Assembly: GCA_903825895.1 (NCBI GenBank)
Contig: CAIKCI010000041.1
Span: 1-64,000 of the forward strand
Reading direction: 5' to 3'
Length of the DNA stretch: 64,000 nt
Source of the DNA: an uncultured Actinomycetes bacterium
Lineage (GTDB): Bacteria > Actinomycetota > Acidimicrobiia > Acidimicrobiales > RAAP-2
This document shows, piece after piece, positions 33,870 to 43,379 of the stretch. The notes beneath the pieces are model-generated. The model saw only the letters and a program-made list of their open reading frames with translations. It had not been told where the DNA came from and did not search any database. Each line of letters starts with the position of its first letter. Within the stretch, counting starts at the first letter, position 1. A program made the translations under genes and the position numbers.

Positions 33870-34616
33870 CTAGGGCAGCGCTTCGCCATCTTTGTGATTG
33901 ACGCTGACCCACCCCTTGGCTGGGTCATAACGCTTGACGATACGCGCGGGAACGCCGGCGATCACACAGTGATCGGGAAATGTACCCCGCACGACCGCAC
34001 CGGCAGCAACAACGACGTTCTTGCCAATAGTCGAGCCCGGAAGAATGACCACGTTGGCACCAAGCCAACTTCCTGAGCCGATCTTGACCGCTGCCTCCAC
34101 GGGCCATTGTCGGCCGATGGGCTCATCAGGGTCAAGATAACTGTGGTTCTGGTCGGTGATGTAGACGTAGGGGCCGGTTTGGATATCATCGCCAATGTCA
34201 ATCGACCAATGCCCGATGATGTGGCTTCCTCGGCCAATCATGCAGCGCTGGCCGATCCGCACCACGGGATTTGAGGGCATCTCCTGCGTTGGCGCCATCC
34301 CTGCGGTCAGGCAGGTGTTCGGGCCGATCAAGGTCCCGTCGCCCACCTCTATATAACGCTCGTTGTAGCGCACCCCTTGGGGATAAAGGAGCGCCGCTCC
34401 TTGGCCAAAGTACGCAAACGCCGATGCTTCGTCATCGTCGGGACCAATTGCACCGAGCTCCTCTGCGAAGACCCTCCATCGACTCAGGAGCCCATGAAGG
34501 GGTCGACGTACTGCCTTGGGAAGCCGACGAGCAAGGGTCACCCCCTTGACGCTAGCCAAGGAAATCTCAGATGGAATCAAGGATTCTCCCTCTACCGGCT
34601 TCGCCAGCAACGCCAA
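33870..34616 (-). CDS. Left-handed beta-helix (hexapeptide-repeat) acyltransferase
   Basis: The 248-residue protein has an N-terminal helical part and, from about residue 85, hexapeptide repeats ('VGDGTLIGPNTCL', 'IGQRCMIGRGSHIIG', 'IGSGSWLGANVVILPGSTIGKNVVVAAGAVVRG') ending in the 'FPDHCVIAGVPARIVK' cap. That is the WcaF/NodL/maltose-acetyltransferase style of O-acetyltransferase. The acceptor is unknown. It precedes serB by nine bases, so co-expression is likely but a functional link is not obvious; serine O-acetylation would be speculative. Confidence 0.88.
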   Translation of the reverse strand: MALLAKPVEGESLIPSEISLASVKGVTLARRLPKAVRRPLHGLLSRWRVFAEELGAIGPDDDEASAFAYFGQGAALLYPQGVRYNERYIEVGDGTLIGPNTCLTAGMAPTQEMPSNPVVRIGQRCMIGRGSHIIGHWSIDIGDDIQTGPYVYITDQNHSYLDPDEPIGRQWPVEAAVKIGSGSWLGANVVILPGSTIGKNVVVAAGAVVRGTFPDHCVIAGVPARIVKRYDPAKGWVSVNHKDGEALP

Positions 34617-34749
34617 GGACCACGCCTCCGATTTTTCCCGGACCGACGCTATCCCTCGCTTCGATCCGGCTACCCTTTATCGTCTAGAGGCAGAACGAGG
34701 TCATCGGAACCACGTTTCACCAGAACCACTTTTAGGGAGCAACCACGTC

Positions 34750-35844
34750 ATGACAACTCGACGAGCATCATCTCGACTGATCGGCGCCACCGCACTATTC
34801 GCGAGCGGTGCCCTGGTGCTCGGAGCGTGCTCCAGCTCTCAAAAGAAGGCAGCCCCGACCTCAACGACTACCACCACCGCCGTGCAAAACTGCCCACTGA
34901 CTGGCCAGCCAGCACCCGGCAACGTGGTGCCACCGCGCACCGCCATTGCCGTGAAAATCGATAACTACCAATCAGCTCGTCCTCAAAGTGGTCTCGACAA
35001 CACCGACATCATGTTTGAAGAGCCCGTTGAGGGTGGCATCACCCGATTCGTCGCTGTGTTCCAGTGCCAGAACTCTGCGCTGATCGGCCCGGTTCGCTCT
35101 GCCCGAAACATCGATGTCGGTATCTTGGGCCAACTTGGTAACCCTCCTGAAGTCCACGTTGGTGGTATCGACCCTGTCATCGCCGACATCAATGCAGCAG
35201 GGATTCCCAACCTTGATCTCGGGAACAATGCTGCGCAAGCCGCTACCCATCCATCGGGTCGCTACGCCCCGTACGACACCTACACCTCAACGGCGGCGAT
35301 CTACGCCTTAGTCCCTAAGATGACAACACCGCCAAAACCGATCTACACCTACACCGCTACCCCGCCAAAGGGTGGAGTAGCGATCACCAGTGCGAACGTG
35401 GACTTCTCAGGACAATCCAACGTCACCTGGAACTGGAACTCTTCGACGGGCACCTGGCTGCGGTTCTATAACGGCACCCAGCCCGACATGCTTGCCGATG
35501 GTGTTCAAAATCAGGCACAAAACGTTGTTGTCCAAACCGTCAACGTCACCTACGGACCGTGGCTAGAGAACGCCGGAGGCGGCCTCGAAGTGCAAGCGCA
35601 ACTCTATGGAACTTCCGGTCCGGCAATGGTGTTCCGCAACGGTGTGCAGCTGGTAGGAACGTGGTCTCGGGCTACCTCAAGTTCACCAACCATCTATAAG
35701 ACCACCGCTGGAGTCGTCATCCCCATGGCCCCAGGACGAACCTGGGTTGAACTGCTGCCAAGTAGCTCGCCAACACCAACCGTTGTTGCCGCTCCCGTAG
35801 CGACCACCACAACAACGAAGGCCAAGGCAAAAAAGAAGGGCTAG
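34750..35844 (+). CDS. DUF3048 (YerB-like) lipoprotein
   Basis: The 364-residue lipoprotein has a signal peptide with lipobox LGAC27, a Thr-rich linker, then a DUF3048 N domain ('AIAVKIDNYQSARPQSGLDNTDIMFEEPVEGGITRFVAVFQCQ', 'GPVRSARNID') and a C-terminal DUF3048 part ('APGRTWVELLP'), ending in a Thr/Lys tail. I choose the ATG at 34750 (AGGGAGC upstream) because earlier in-frame codons overlap the divergent acyltransferase and destroy the signal peptide. Family function is unknown; it is extracytoplasmic. Confidence 0.92.
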   Translation: MTTRRASSRLIGATALFASGALVLGACSSSQKKAAPTSTTTTTAVQNCPLTGQPAPGNVVPPRTAIAVKIDNYQSARPQSGLDNTDIMFEEPVEGGITRFVAVFQCQNSALIGPVRSARNIDVGILGQLGNPPEVHVGGIDPVIADINAAGIPNLDLGNNAAQAATHPSGRYAPYDTYTSTAAIYALVPKMTTPPKPIYTYTATPPKGGVAITSANVDFSGQSNVTWNWNSSTGTWLRFYNGTQPDMLADGVQNQAQNVVVQTVNVTYGPWLENAGGGLEVQAQLYGTSGPAMVFRNGVQLVGTWSRATSSSPTIYKTTAGVVIPMAPGRTWVELLPSSSPTPTVVAAPVATTTTTKAKAKKKG

Positions 35845-35860
35845 GCAACCGCCCTTTTCT

Positions 35861-37003
35861 CTAGGGGATGTAGACCCCTTGGAACGCTAAGAAGCAGTAG
35901 ATCGTCATCGCTGAAGCCGTGCCCAGCAGCACAACAACGGCGACGCGGCGAGAGCGCATCAACATCGCTGCGGCAATGGTCAAAGGGAACGCCGACAGGG
36001 CATAGCGTTCGAAGGAATCCAAGTTGCTCCCCGAAAGTGCCAGCGCGAAGACAGCCAGAGAAAACCAGGCATAAGAGCTGGGGAGTTTCTTGAAGGCCAC
36101 CACCAGCAACAACACACTCACCGCTATCCAGGGCACATGCAGCGCCGTCCCGAAGTGATGGCCGTGGAGAACCTTGCTCAAGGCGTGAGCGATAACGACA
36201 ATGGGATCGGCCAAGCCACCATGATGTCCAGACTGGCGTTGGATCTGTATGGGCTCCCAGAAATTCCCATACGCCTTGGCGCACCAAAGACAGAATACCA
36301 GCAATCCAGCAGGTGGTCCCGCTACTGCCACAACGCCGAACGCTCTGTTCTTGGACGATGACCGACTCCAGGCCAATGCCACTTCTACCAAGGCCGGAAC
36401 GGCAAGCAAAATACCGTCCGGCCTGGACAAGGCGGTAACGAAACCCAAAAGGGCCGCCAGCAGCCACGCTTGACGGCGAAGGGCCAGCAACGTGAGGATG
36501 GCCAGAACAAGAAAAAGGGCTTCGGCGTAGCCAACGACGAGGACAAAGGATGCGGGCCCCAGGCAAAGCAGCCAAATTGATACCGTCGCCAGTTTTTTGT
36601 CATGGAAGTCATGAGCCACGAGGAGGTAGAGCGCGATCGCGGCTCCGAACGCCGCAACATTGGCCACCAGTGCCACACAGAGTGACCAATGAAGTGGAAC
36701 AACAACGTGAAATGCCCTCACCACGAGAGGAAAGAGCGGGAAGAATCTCAGCGACTCCGAGGATGCCCCTCCATATCCGTGATCAGCGATAACTCGATAC
36801 CATCCGGCATCAAATGCCATGAGGCCGTTCTGTGTCTGCGCGACACCCCGGGCATTGAGCGCTGTTCCGTGAGCATTGTGGTAGCGAGAAGCTGCATAAG
36901 CAACACCAACCAACACGCGCGCAATGAGCCAGGGCAGCCACGTCACCCGTGCTGCACTGAGAAAGAGGTTGGCGTAGTGCCGACTGCGGCGGTTCCTGCT
37001 CAC
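35861..37003 (-). CDS. PIG-V-like polyprenyl-phosphate-dependent mannosyltransferase
   Basis: The 380-residue polytopic membrane protein has about nine to ten hydrophobic segments. The N-terminal loop motif FDAGWYRVIADHGY, followed by 'RFFPLFPLVVR', is diagnostic of PIG-V/GT-C type mannosyltransferases, the acidic residue of the first loop being catalytic in the superfamily. Bacterial relatives mannosylate cell-envelope glycolipids on the outer face using polyprenyl-phosphate mannose. It converges with the DUF3048 gene (16-base gap) and lies downstream of recA past a strong hairpin, so is probably transcribed separately. Confidence 0.85.
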   Translation of the reverse strand: MSRNRRSRHYANLFLSAARVTWLPWLIARVLVGVAYAASRYHNAHGTALNARGVAQTQNGLMAFDAGWYRVIADHGYGGASSESLRFFPLFPLVVRAFHVVVPLHWSLCVALVANVAAFGAAIALYLLVAHDFHDKKLATVSIWLLCLGPASFVLVVGYAEALFLVLAILTLLALRRQAWLLAALLGFVTALSRPDGILLAVPALVEVALAWSRSSSKNRAFGVVAVAGPPAGLLVFCLWCAKAYGNFWEPIQIQRQSGHHGGLADPIVVIAHALSKVLHGHHFGTALHVPWIAVSVLLLVVAFKKLPSSYAWFSLAVFALALSGSNLDSFERYALSAFPLTIAAAMLMRSRRVAVVVLLGTASAMTIYCFLAFQGVYIP

Positions 37004-37046
37004 GCAGTGAGCCTAGGACACGGTTCTTTGGACTTCAGGTACGAAC

Positions 37047-37088
37047 GCCCCACCCCGGTAGCGACCAACTAACGCTAGGGGGTGGGGC
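37047..37088 (-). terminator. Strong hairpin after recA
   Basis: GCCCCACCCC (37047-37056) pairs with GGGGTGGGGC (37079-37088); an inner TAGCG/CGCTA extends the stem. It lies 11 bases past the recA stop. There is no U tract. Confidence 0.75.
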
Positions 37089-37098
37089 CTTCGAGAAC

Positions 37099-38163
37099 TC
37101 AGTCGAGCGTGATGGGAAGCTCGTCGGCGTCAGCCTCTTCAAGGACGGCAGTCGCTTCGGCTTCAGCAGGACCCGTAGCCAGTTGCTCACGCACACGCTG
37201 GTCAATTTCAGCCATCATCTGTGGGTTTTCCTTCAAGAAGTTCTTGACATTCTCTCGGCCTTGGCCCATCTGCTCACCTTCGTAGGTAAACCATGCACCG
37301 GCTTTATTGATGAACCCAAGCTCAACCGCCACATCCAGCAGTGATCCTTCGCGAGAGATACCTTGGCCATACATGATGTCGAACTCTGCTTGCTTGAATG
37401 GTGCGCCACACTTGTTTTTCACAACCTTGGCTCGAGTTCGGTTTCCAACAACTTCTGTTCCATCCTTGATCTGTTCAATTCGACGGATGTCGATTCGGAC
37501 TGATGCATAGAACTTGAGCGCACGACCACCAGGTGTGACTTCAGGTGATCCGTAGATCACACCGATCTTCTCTCGTAACTGGTTAATGAAGATACAGATC
37601 GTGTCTGACTTCGAAAGGTTCCCTGTGATCTTCCTCAATGCTTGCGACATCAGGCGAGCTTGGAGACCAACGTGGTGGTCTCCCATGTCGCCTTCAATTT
37701 CAGCCCGAGGCGTCAATGCCGCCACTGAGTCAATGACTAAGACGTCCAAAGCGCCTGAGCGGATCAACATGTCGGTGATTTCAAGTGCTTGTTCGCCAGT
37801 GTCAGGTTGTGAGATCAACAGGTCGTCAACATTGACGCCAATCGCTCGGGCGTAGACCGGATCCATAGCGTGCTCAGCGTCGATGTAGGCACAGACGCCA
37901 CCGTTACGTTGCGCTTCAGCAACCACGTGCGTTGCGAGCGTTGTCTTACCTGAAGACTCTGGTCCATAGATCTCGACGATTCGTCCACGAGGCAGACCGC
38001 CGATTCCTAGTGCCATGTCAAGAGCGAGCGCCCCGGTGGGGATGGACTCGATCTCCATGTGGGCGTTCTCGCCCATCCGCATGATCGATCCCTTACCGAA
38101 CTGCTTCTCGATCTGGCCGAGGGCCATGTCGAGTGATTTCCCCTTGTCGTCTAACTGTGCCAT
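37099..38163 (-). CDS. recA: Recombinase RecA
   Basis: The 354-residue RecA has Walker [10 protein letters not shown] (residues 67-75), '[24 protein letters not shown]' (Walker B and loop 1), and the loop 2 region '[30 protein letters not shown]'. It forms filaments on single-stranded DNA for recombination and triggers LexA self-cleavage. Its 35-residue acidic C terminus is rich in Glu/Asp. A LexA-type box lies about 100 bases upstream. The usual follower recX is absent: downstream comes a terminator-like hairpin and the mannosyltransferase gene. No intein is present. Confidence 0.98.
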   Translation of the reverse strand: MAQLDDKGKSLDMALGQIEKQFGKGSIMRMGENAHMEIESIPTGALALDMALGIGGLPRGRIVEIYGPESSGKTTLATHVVAEAQRNGGVCAYIDAEHAMDPVYARAIGVNVDDLLISQPDTGEQALEITDMLIRSGALDVLVIDSVAALTPRAEIEGDMGDHHVGLQARLMSQALRKITGNLSKSDTICIFINQLREKIGVIYGSPEVTPGGRALKFYASVRIDIRRIEQIKDGTEVVGNRTRAKVVKNKCGAPFKQAEFDIMYGQGISREGSLLDVAVELGFINKAGAWFTYEGEQMGQGRENVKNFLKENPQMMAEIDQRVREQLATGPAEAEATAVLEEADADELPITLD

Positions 38164-38266
38164 TCCTCTTCTCCTTCACTTCGTCGTTCCAGTGCTTGGC
38201 ACCCTAGGAAGGGGGTGTATCAACCCCGCTTCGTTGGGCTTCTCCGCCGCTGAGAGAACAGTACAC

Positions 38267-38280
38267 CGAACAGGTGTTCG
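38267..38280. promoter_or_regulatory. LexA (SOS) box upstream of recA
   Basis: CGAACAGGTGTTCG exactly fits the Gram-positive/actinobacterial LexA box CGAAC-N4-GTTCG. It is 104 bases upstream of the recA start. Repression by LexA and induction on DNA damage follow from established knowledge. Confidence 0.9.
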
Positions 38281-38317
38281 TAGCGAGGATTTCTTGAGAA
38301 ATTTCTAAAATTCTCTC

Positions 38318-38340
38318 AAACCCCAATAAAGGGCGGGTTT
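38318..38340 (-). terminator. Hairpin directly after the first Cys-repeat surface protein gene
   Basis: AAACCC (38318-38323) pairs with GGGTTT (38335-38340), starting two bases past the stop codon on the minus strand. A second AT-rich hairpin (GAGAAATT / AATTCTC, about 38296-38316) follows. These probably separate the gene from the recA promoter. Confidence 0.55.
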
Positions 38341-38342
38341 TT

Positions 38343-40010
38343 CTAGGCTTCGTTGGTACTTGTACTGAACTGTTCGTCTCGACGGTAGCGAACAAGCCAG
38401 AGACAACCCACCCCAAACGCGGTCACCATCGCTCCAACGACTCCCGCCCCCACGAGGTTGAACCCAGTAGCGGCCAAGGTCGACGCGGTCACGACAACGG
38501 GTGCCACGGGCGTCACTGCAGGCGTCTCGGTCACGATCATCGGAAGCGTCTGTGATGTCGTTGTTGAGTAGGCATAGCCGATCGCCACACACGTTCCCTG
38601 GCTCGAACACGACGCCGAAGCATAAATAGTGCTCCCATTTACGTTGTCCTGCCCGGTACCTGGTCCCGCACCATTGGGCAAGGTCACTGCTTGATTCGTC
38701 CAGACTCCATTGGTTTCAACGTCGATCAACGGGAGACTCCCAGCTGCGTTGGCATAACCGCCCGTCGCTACACAGTTTCCAAACGAGCTACAAGCAATCC
38801 CAGTAAGAAATGCTTGCTGTCCTGTTGCAGCATCACTAGGCAGCGGTGCCACAACTGCCGCCCATTGACCATTCGTCTCGATGTCAATCAACGGAACACT
38901 ATTCCCCGCCCCATTCTGGTAACTTCCTACCGCCGTGCAATTGGCTTCCGAACTACAAACTACGTTCTGCAGGCTGCTCAGAAAATCACCGGGTCCCGTT
39001 CCTGTCGCTGCATCTGGCGGCAACGGTGCAGCAACTCCGCCGCCGATCACCGTGACCGCTGCCTGCACTCCGCTCTCAGTGTCATATTGTCCTACTGCAG
39101 TACAGAACCCTGTCGCAGGACACGACATACTCGAAAGCCCGGCATCGGGTTGACTATTGTCGCCCGTCGCCGCATCAGCAGGTAACGTAAGTGGCGAGTT
39201 CTCCCAGCTCCCGTTGACGGTATCAGCCAACAGCCAGCCCGAGTTCCCCGTCGATGAGTCGTAGAACGTCCCGACGGCTCCACAACCCAAAGACCCACAT
39301 GCCACCGAAGCAAACGCGTCAAGGTGGCCATCAGATGGAGAGGCATAAACAGGAAGTGGTGTTGGATCGACTGCAGTCCAGACGCCATGGAACCCTTGGG
39401 TGATGAGCGCTTCGTTCGCTGTCCCCCCGTTATTGTAAAAACCCACTGCCACGCAGACACCAACAGCTTTGCACGTGACTGAATCAAGACTGTCCCAATA
39501 CCCATTCACGGCATCGCTCGGAAGAGTTGTCGTGGCCGACGACCACTGGCCGTCCGTTTCTTCCACGATGAGTGGGGCATAACTATTGACTGCGTTTGCC
39601 AACTTGTAGGTCCCCACCGCCACGCAGTTACCGGGCGTAACACACGTAACAGTGAAGAGTTGATTTCCGACAGATCCTGCCGAATAGGGTGCTGCATCGT
39701 TCGGCAAGGGAACGGGGACAGTCGCCCACACACCATTGGTCTCTTCGTCAATAAAGGGTGTCCAACTTCCGCTACCGAGCGTGGAGTGACTTACCCCGAC
39801 GGCCACACAGTTGCCGGTCGATGGACAAGAAATTGAATTTGCGGCGAAGAGCCCAGCAGAGTCAGCGGGATTCAGCGCCCAAGAGCCCGTCCAGGATGGC
39901 GTCGTTGCCGACGCCATGGTCGATGTTGCGAGCGAGAATCCCAGCGCGACCGAAAGCACCATCGCGATCCCTAAGACTGATGCACACCATTTCTGTACCG
40001 TACGTTTCAT
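38343..40010 (-). CDS. Cys-repeat (probable beta-propeller) surface protein with LAATG signal, copy 1
   Basis: The 555-residue protein has a signal peptide (MKRTVQKW...ASA) and then eight repeats of about 50-60 residues. Each carries C-x5/6-C in the pattern 'SCPSTGNCVAVG', followed by G-Y/F-Y, 'PLI-E-NG-W' and 'LPxDA'. The C terminus has LAATG, a hydrophobic helix and RYRR, a LAxTG wall-sorting signal. Eight equal beta-rich units suggest an eight-bladed propeller with one disulfide per blade. The chosen ATG (40010) has AAAGG upstream. It lies downstream of, and parallel to, a paralogous gene. Ligand unknown; an adhesin or carbohydrate-binding role is plausible but unproven. Confidence 0.85.
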   Translation of the reverse strand: MKRTVQKWCASVLGIAMVLSVALGFSLATSTMASATTPSWTGSWALNPADSAGLFAANSISCPSTGNCVAVGVSHSTLGSGSWTPFIDEETNGVWATVPVPLPNDAAPYSAGSVGNQLFTVTCVTPGNCVAVGTYKLANAVNSYAPLIVEETDGQWSSATTTLPSDAVNGYWDSLDSVTCKAVGVCVAVGFYNNGGTANEALITQGFHGVWTAVDPTPLPVYASPSDGHLDAFASVACGSLGCGAVGTFYDSSTGNSGWLLADTVNGSWENSPLTLPADAATGDNSQPDAGLSSMSCPATGFCTAVGQYDTESGVQAAVTVIGGGVAAPLPPDAATGTGPGDFLSSLQNVVCSSEANCTAVGSYQNGAGNSVPLIDIETNGQWAAVVAPLPSDAATGQQAFLTGIACSSFGNCVATGGYANAAGSLPLIDVETNGVWTNQAVTLPNGAGPGTGQDNVNGSTIYASASCSSQGTCVAIGYAYSTTTSQTLPMIVTETPAVTPVAPVVVTASTLAATGFNLVGAGVVGAMVTAFGVGCLWLVRYRRDEQFSTSTNEA

Positions 40011-40108
40011 GATGACAACCTTTCTAAGAATCTTCCTCAAGGTTACTCCTTGTTGGACTGCAAAGGTCGTTAAGGTACCAAGGACTGCACGACTGACTCA
40101 ATGATCCC

Positions 40109-40124
40109 CTCGGCATTTGCCGAG
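40109..40124 (-). terminator. Hairpin between the two tandem Cys-repeat genes
   Basis: CTCGGC-ATTT-GCCGAG, a perfect 6-base stem with a 4-base loop, lies about 45 bases past the stop of the upstream gene. No U tract; could equally be a processing or attenuation site. Confidence 0.45.
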
Positions 40125-40166
40125 ATCCAACGAAGCCGAAACCCAACGATTCGAATGGACATTGAT

Positions 40167-42041
40167 TTAGATGTTCATCGGCACTGTTCGCCGGCGATAC
40201 CACGCAAGTGAAACAAACCCTCCACCAATCGCCACGAAGAACAAGGCAGTTTCTCCAGCGATTTGAGCATTAAAGCCGGTAGCGGCCAATACCCCGTGTG
40301 GGGTCACCGAGACCGCCACAGAAGGAGACGACGTCCCCGCTGCATTGGTGGCGGTCACCGTCACGCTGTACATCTTGGCGTTCGTGAGTCCCGTGATCAC
40401 GCAGGTCGTCGCTGACGTCGTCGTGCACGTTGGATCGTTCGCAGCTTCAACGGCTGACGCGGTGTAACTCGTCACTGGGCTGCTTCCTGTGTTCACCGGT
40501 GCAGACCACGAAACCGTTGCTTTTCCGTCACCAGCGGTTGCGATGACCGCAGTTGGAGGCGTTGGGATGCCAACAATGTTGCCACTCGCCACAATTGGCA
40601 GGGTTGCACTCAGCGTGGTTGAGTAGGAGTAGCCAAACATCTGACACGCACCTTGTTGGGTACACGTCCCTGAGTACAGCTCACTGCCGTCATCTATTGA
40701 GGGACCAGATCCTGCAGGCAGGGCTACAGGTTGTTGGGACCACACGCCGTTTGTCTCAATGCCAAGGAGCGGAAGCTCTCCGGCCCCGTTGTAGTAGCCA
40801 CCAAGTGCAAGACAGTTATTCGCTGTCGAACAGCTGATGTCGTAGTACTGATTATCAATGTTCGCACTCATGTCTGATGGCGTTGGTGCGACAACATTGG
40901 ACCACACGCCGTTTGTTTGCACGGCGAGAAGCGGCGTCGTTTCACTTGGTCCGCTTGCGTAACTTCCAACTGCGGTGCAGTTTCCGGCTGACGCACAGTG
41001 CACCGCGTTAATGACGCTTCCTGGGGCATCGGCCGGGATGCTGTCAGCCGGTAGGGGCGCTGCGCTCGCTGTCCATGTGCCGCCATTCTGCGTCACCACA
41101 GCGGCTGTCTGCCCATCGGTGGTGTCGTAGAGGCCTCCGGCAACACACGAACCGCTGCTTGGACATGAGACTCCATAGAGACCTGTATCGGTACCTACAA
41201 CGGCATCAGACGGCAACGCCGCGGTTTGATTCGACCACACGCCGTTGACTGACGTATCGATCAAGAAGCCGTAGTCTGACGTGCTCGCGTTGTAGTACCA
41301 GCCAACTGCTGTGCAATTGCTGGGCGACGTGCAGGTCACACTTTGGAGGACATCTCTGTGGTTATCTTGCGGCCCGGCACCAGCGGGAAGAGGCGTTGGG
41401 TCAACTGCAGTCCAGACGCCATTGACTTCATTCACGATGAGGGCCTGTGCCCCGGTGGCGATTTGGTAGTAGCCAGTGGCAGTGCAGTTGTTGTCAGATG
41501 GACAGTTCACTGAGTACAACTCATTTTGATTACCTGCGACGATGTCACTTGGCAAGGTGGTTTCTCCCGCGCTCCAGACGCCATTGTTCTCAACAAGAAT
41601 CAATGGCAGATAGTTCGAACCATCCGATGCCAGGTTGTAAAAGCCAACAGCCACACAGTTTCCAACGGAACTACAGGAAACTTGGTCAAGATAGTCATTG
41701 GGACTCGAGGTTGCCGCGTCGCTCGGCATGGGCGGTGTTACCGAAGCCCAGACGCCATTGGTTTCGGTCTCGATCAGCGCGTAGGTGTCACCAGTGGGAT
41801 CGTAGGCCCCAACGGCTACACAGTTCCCGGCGCTCGCGCAGGAAATTGAGTGCGTCGATTCGTTAATGATATTGGTGAAGTTGCTCGGCACGGGAGGATT
41901 CACTGCGGTCCACGATGACGTCGCCCCTGCCGGCCGACTATGAAGCATCCCGATCCCAAGAGTCAAGACCATGGCCAACACGGTGAGAAGAACCACCAGT
42001 GAGAACCCTCGCACCTTCTCCTCTGTTGACAACTCCACCAT
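40167..42041 (-). CDS. Cys-repeat (probable beta-propeller) surface protein with Fn3 domain and LAATG signal, copy 2
   Basis: The 624-residue paralogue of the next gene downstream has an N-terminal membrane/signal segment (about residues 13-40), then eight Cys-pair repeats ('SCASAGNCVAVGAYDPTGD', 'VHCASAGNCTAVGSY' and so on). An added fibronectin type III domain follows (about residues 492-585, 'PPTAVIATAGDGKATVSWSAPVNTGSSPVTSYT'). It ends in LAATG, a hydrophobic helix and WYRRR. The extra Fn3 spacer should hold the propeller further from the wall. The start has an uncommonly long charged N region (MVELSTEEKVR). Probably a wall-anchored adhesive or binding protein. Confidence 0.85.
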   Translation of the reverse strand: MVELSTEEKVRGFSLVVLLTVLAMVLTLGIGMLHSRPAGATSSWTAVNPPVPSNFTNIINESTHSISCASAGNCVAVGAYDPTGDTYALIETETNGVWASVTPPMPSDAATSSPNDYLDQVSCSSVGNCVAVGFYNLASDGSNYLPLILVENNGVWSAGETTLPSDIVAGNQNELYSVNCPSDNNCTATGYYQIATGAQALIVNEVNGVWTAVDPTPLPAGAGPQDNHRDVLQSVTCTSPSNCTAVGWYYNASTSDYGFLIDTSVNGVWSNQTAALPSDAVVGTDTGLYGVSCPSSGSCVAGGLYDTTDGQTAAVVTQNGGTWTASAAPLPADSIPADAPGSVINAVHCASAGNCTAVGSYASGPSETTPLLAVQTNGVWSNVVAPTPSDMSANIDNQYYDISCSTANNCLALGGYYNGAGELPLLGIETNGVWSQQPVALPAGSGPSIDDGSELYSGTCTQQGACQMFGYSYSTTLSATLPIVASGNIVGIPTPPTAVIATAGDGKATVSWSAPVNTGSSPVTSYTASAVEAANDPTCTTTSATTCVITGLTNAKMYSVTVTATNAAGTSSPSVAVSVTPHGVLAATGFNAQIAGETALFFVAIGGGFVSLAWYRRRTVPMNI

Positions 42042-42107
42042 GATTCCTCTTTTTCGTTTTCTCTCTCCAGAATACCGCTGTTTTCTCAGGGCTGCTCAGG
42101 AACGCAA

Positions 42108-43364
42108 TCAAGCAACGATGCTTGCATAGACCAGTTGACTGAGTTCCTGACTCAGCGGATAGGTCCCCGATGGCAAGAGTTGGGTGTAAAACGCCACCTC
42201 AAGTTCTTCATAAGGGTCAATCCAAAAATCCGTCGATGCGGCACCGCCCCATCCATAGGTACCCGCTGACTGTGGGTTCCACGAGGGCCGGGGGTCAACC
42301 AACACCGAGAACCCCAGCCCAAAGCCAATTCCTGCGCCGATGGCCCCCGAGTAGGTCCCGACGGCCATCGCTTCAAAGTCTTCATTGTTGGGAATGGCGT
42401 TGCTGGCCATCATGGCCAGCGTGCCTGGAGCCACAAGACGAACTCCATCGAGTTCGCCCTCATGAGCCAGCATCGCCATAAAGCGTTGGTAATCATGCGG
42501 CGTCGACAGCAATCCTCCACCACCCGAAAATGCCGTGGGGGTAGCGAAAGGATTGGCCGCAAGTTCTGGCACGGGGACGACCTGGCGCGGCGAGTCGCCC
42601 GTTGGCACATAGAGCTGCATCAAGCGGTCAGCCTTGGCTTCATCAATGGAGAATCCTGTCTCGTCCATCCCTAAAGGATCAAGCACCAAGCGTCGCAGTG
42701 CCACATCGAGCGGCTCGCCCGTGATCACTTCGATGAGGCGACCAACCACGTCGGTGGCGACCGAATAGTTCCACGCACTTCCCGGTTCAAAGATCAAAGG
42801 AAGCGAAGCGTAGTGATCGACTTGGGCGGCCAAGTCCTCACCTTTCGGGGCACCCCAGTCAAAACCCTCTAAGCGGTAGATGGCATCGACCGGGTGATTC
42901 CATTGGAAGCCATAGGTCAAGCCAGCCATATGTGACAAGAGATGCCAAATCAAGATGGGTTCGTCAGCGGCCCGTGTCTCGGGACTCTCTGGCGTACCTC
43001 CAGTAAAAATTCTTGGCTCGGCGAACGAAGGGATGTAGCGCGCCACTCGATCAAGCAAGTGGAATTTTCCTTCTTCCCACAGTCGCATGGCAGCGATTGA
43101 GGTGATGGGCTTTGTCATCGAATAAATCCGAAAGATCGTGTCTGAGGTCATCGGGAGATTCTTCTCACGATCTCGTGATCCGCCCATCGAGACTGATGCC
43201 ACTTGGCCATGACGAGAAACAACGGCGAGGTAGCCCGCTAAACGTCCTTGATCCACATAGCCATCAAAGTGACGCGTGATGGTGCCAAGGCGATCAGGGT
43301 CCAGACCGACCTCCTTCGGGTCACAGTTCACTTCGATTGCGCTCATGGTTTCGCTCGCTTTCAT
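42108..43364 (-). CDS. Serine hydrolase of the beta-lactamase/EstB family
   Basis: The 418-residue class C beta-lactamase-like hydrolase has the catalytic S-x-x-K in 'YSMTKPITSIAAMRL', the tyrosine motif in 'WNYSVATDVVGRLIEV', and 'YGWGGAASTDFWIDP' near the C terminus in the position of the KTG-like box. No signal peptide is evident, so it is likely cytosolic and an esterase rather than a beta-lactamase. A second ATG six codons in (43346) is an equally plausible start. It follows the unrecognised 304-residue gene by 15 bases. Confidence 0.88.
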   Translation of the reverse strand: MKASETMSAIEVNCDPKEVGLDPDRLGTITRHFDGYVDQGRLAGYLAVVSRHGQVASVSMGGSRDREKNLPMTSDTIFRIYSMTKPITSIAAMRLWEEGKFHLLDRVARYIPSFAEPRIFTGGTPESPETRAADEPILIWHLLSHMAGLTYGFQWNHPVDAIYRLEGFDWGAPKGEDLAAQVDHYASLPLIFEPGSAWNYSVATDVVGRLIEVITGEPLDVALRRLVLDPLGMDETGFSIDEAKADRLMQLYVPTGDSPRQVVPVPELAANPFATPTAFSGGGGLLSTPHDYQRFMAMLAHEGELDGVRLVAPGTLAMMASNAIPNNEDFEAMAVGTYSGAIGAGIGFGLGFSVLVDPRPSWNPQSAGTYGWGGAASTDFWIDPYEELEVAFYTQLLPSGTYPLSQELSQLVYASIVA

Positions 43365-43379
43365 TGGCTTCTTGAGAGA

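Noticed and set aside
34516-34749. Longer N terminus for the DUF3048 lipoprotein
   Set aside because: It would overlap the divergent acyltransferase and bury the signal peptide and lipobox.
38691-41866. Several long open frames opposite or out of frame with the two tandem Cys-repeat genes
   Set aside because: They arise from the repeat codon pattern of the real genes and lack ribosome sites and known domains.
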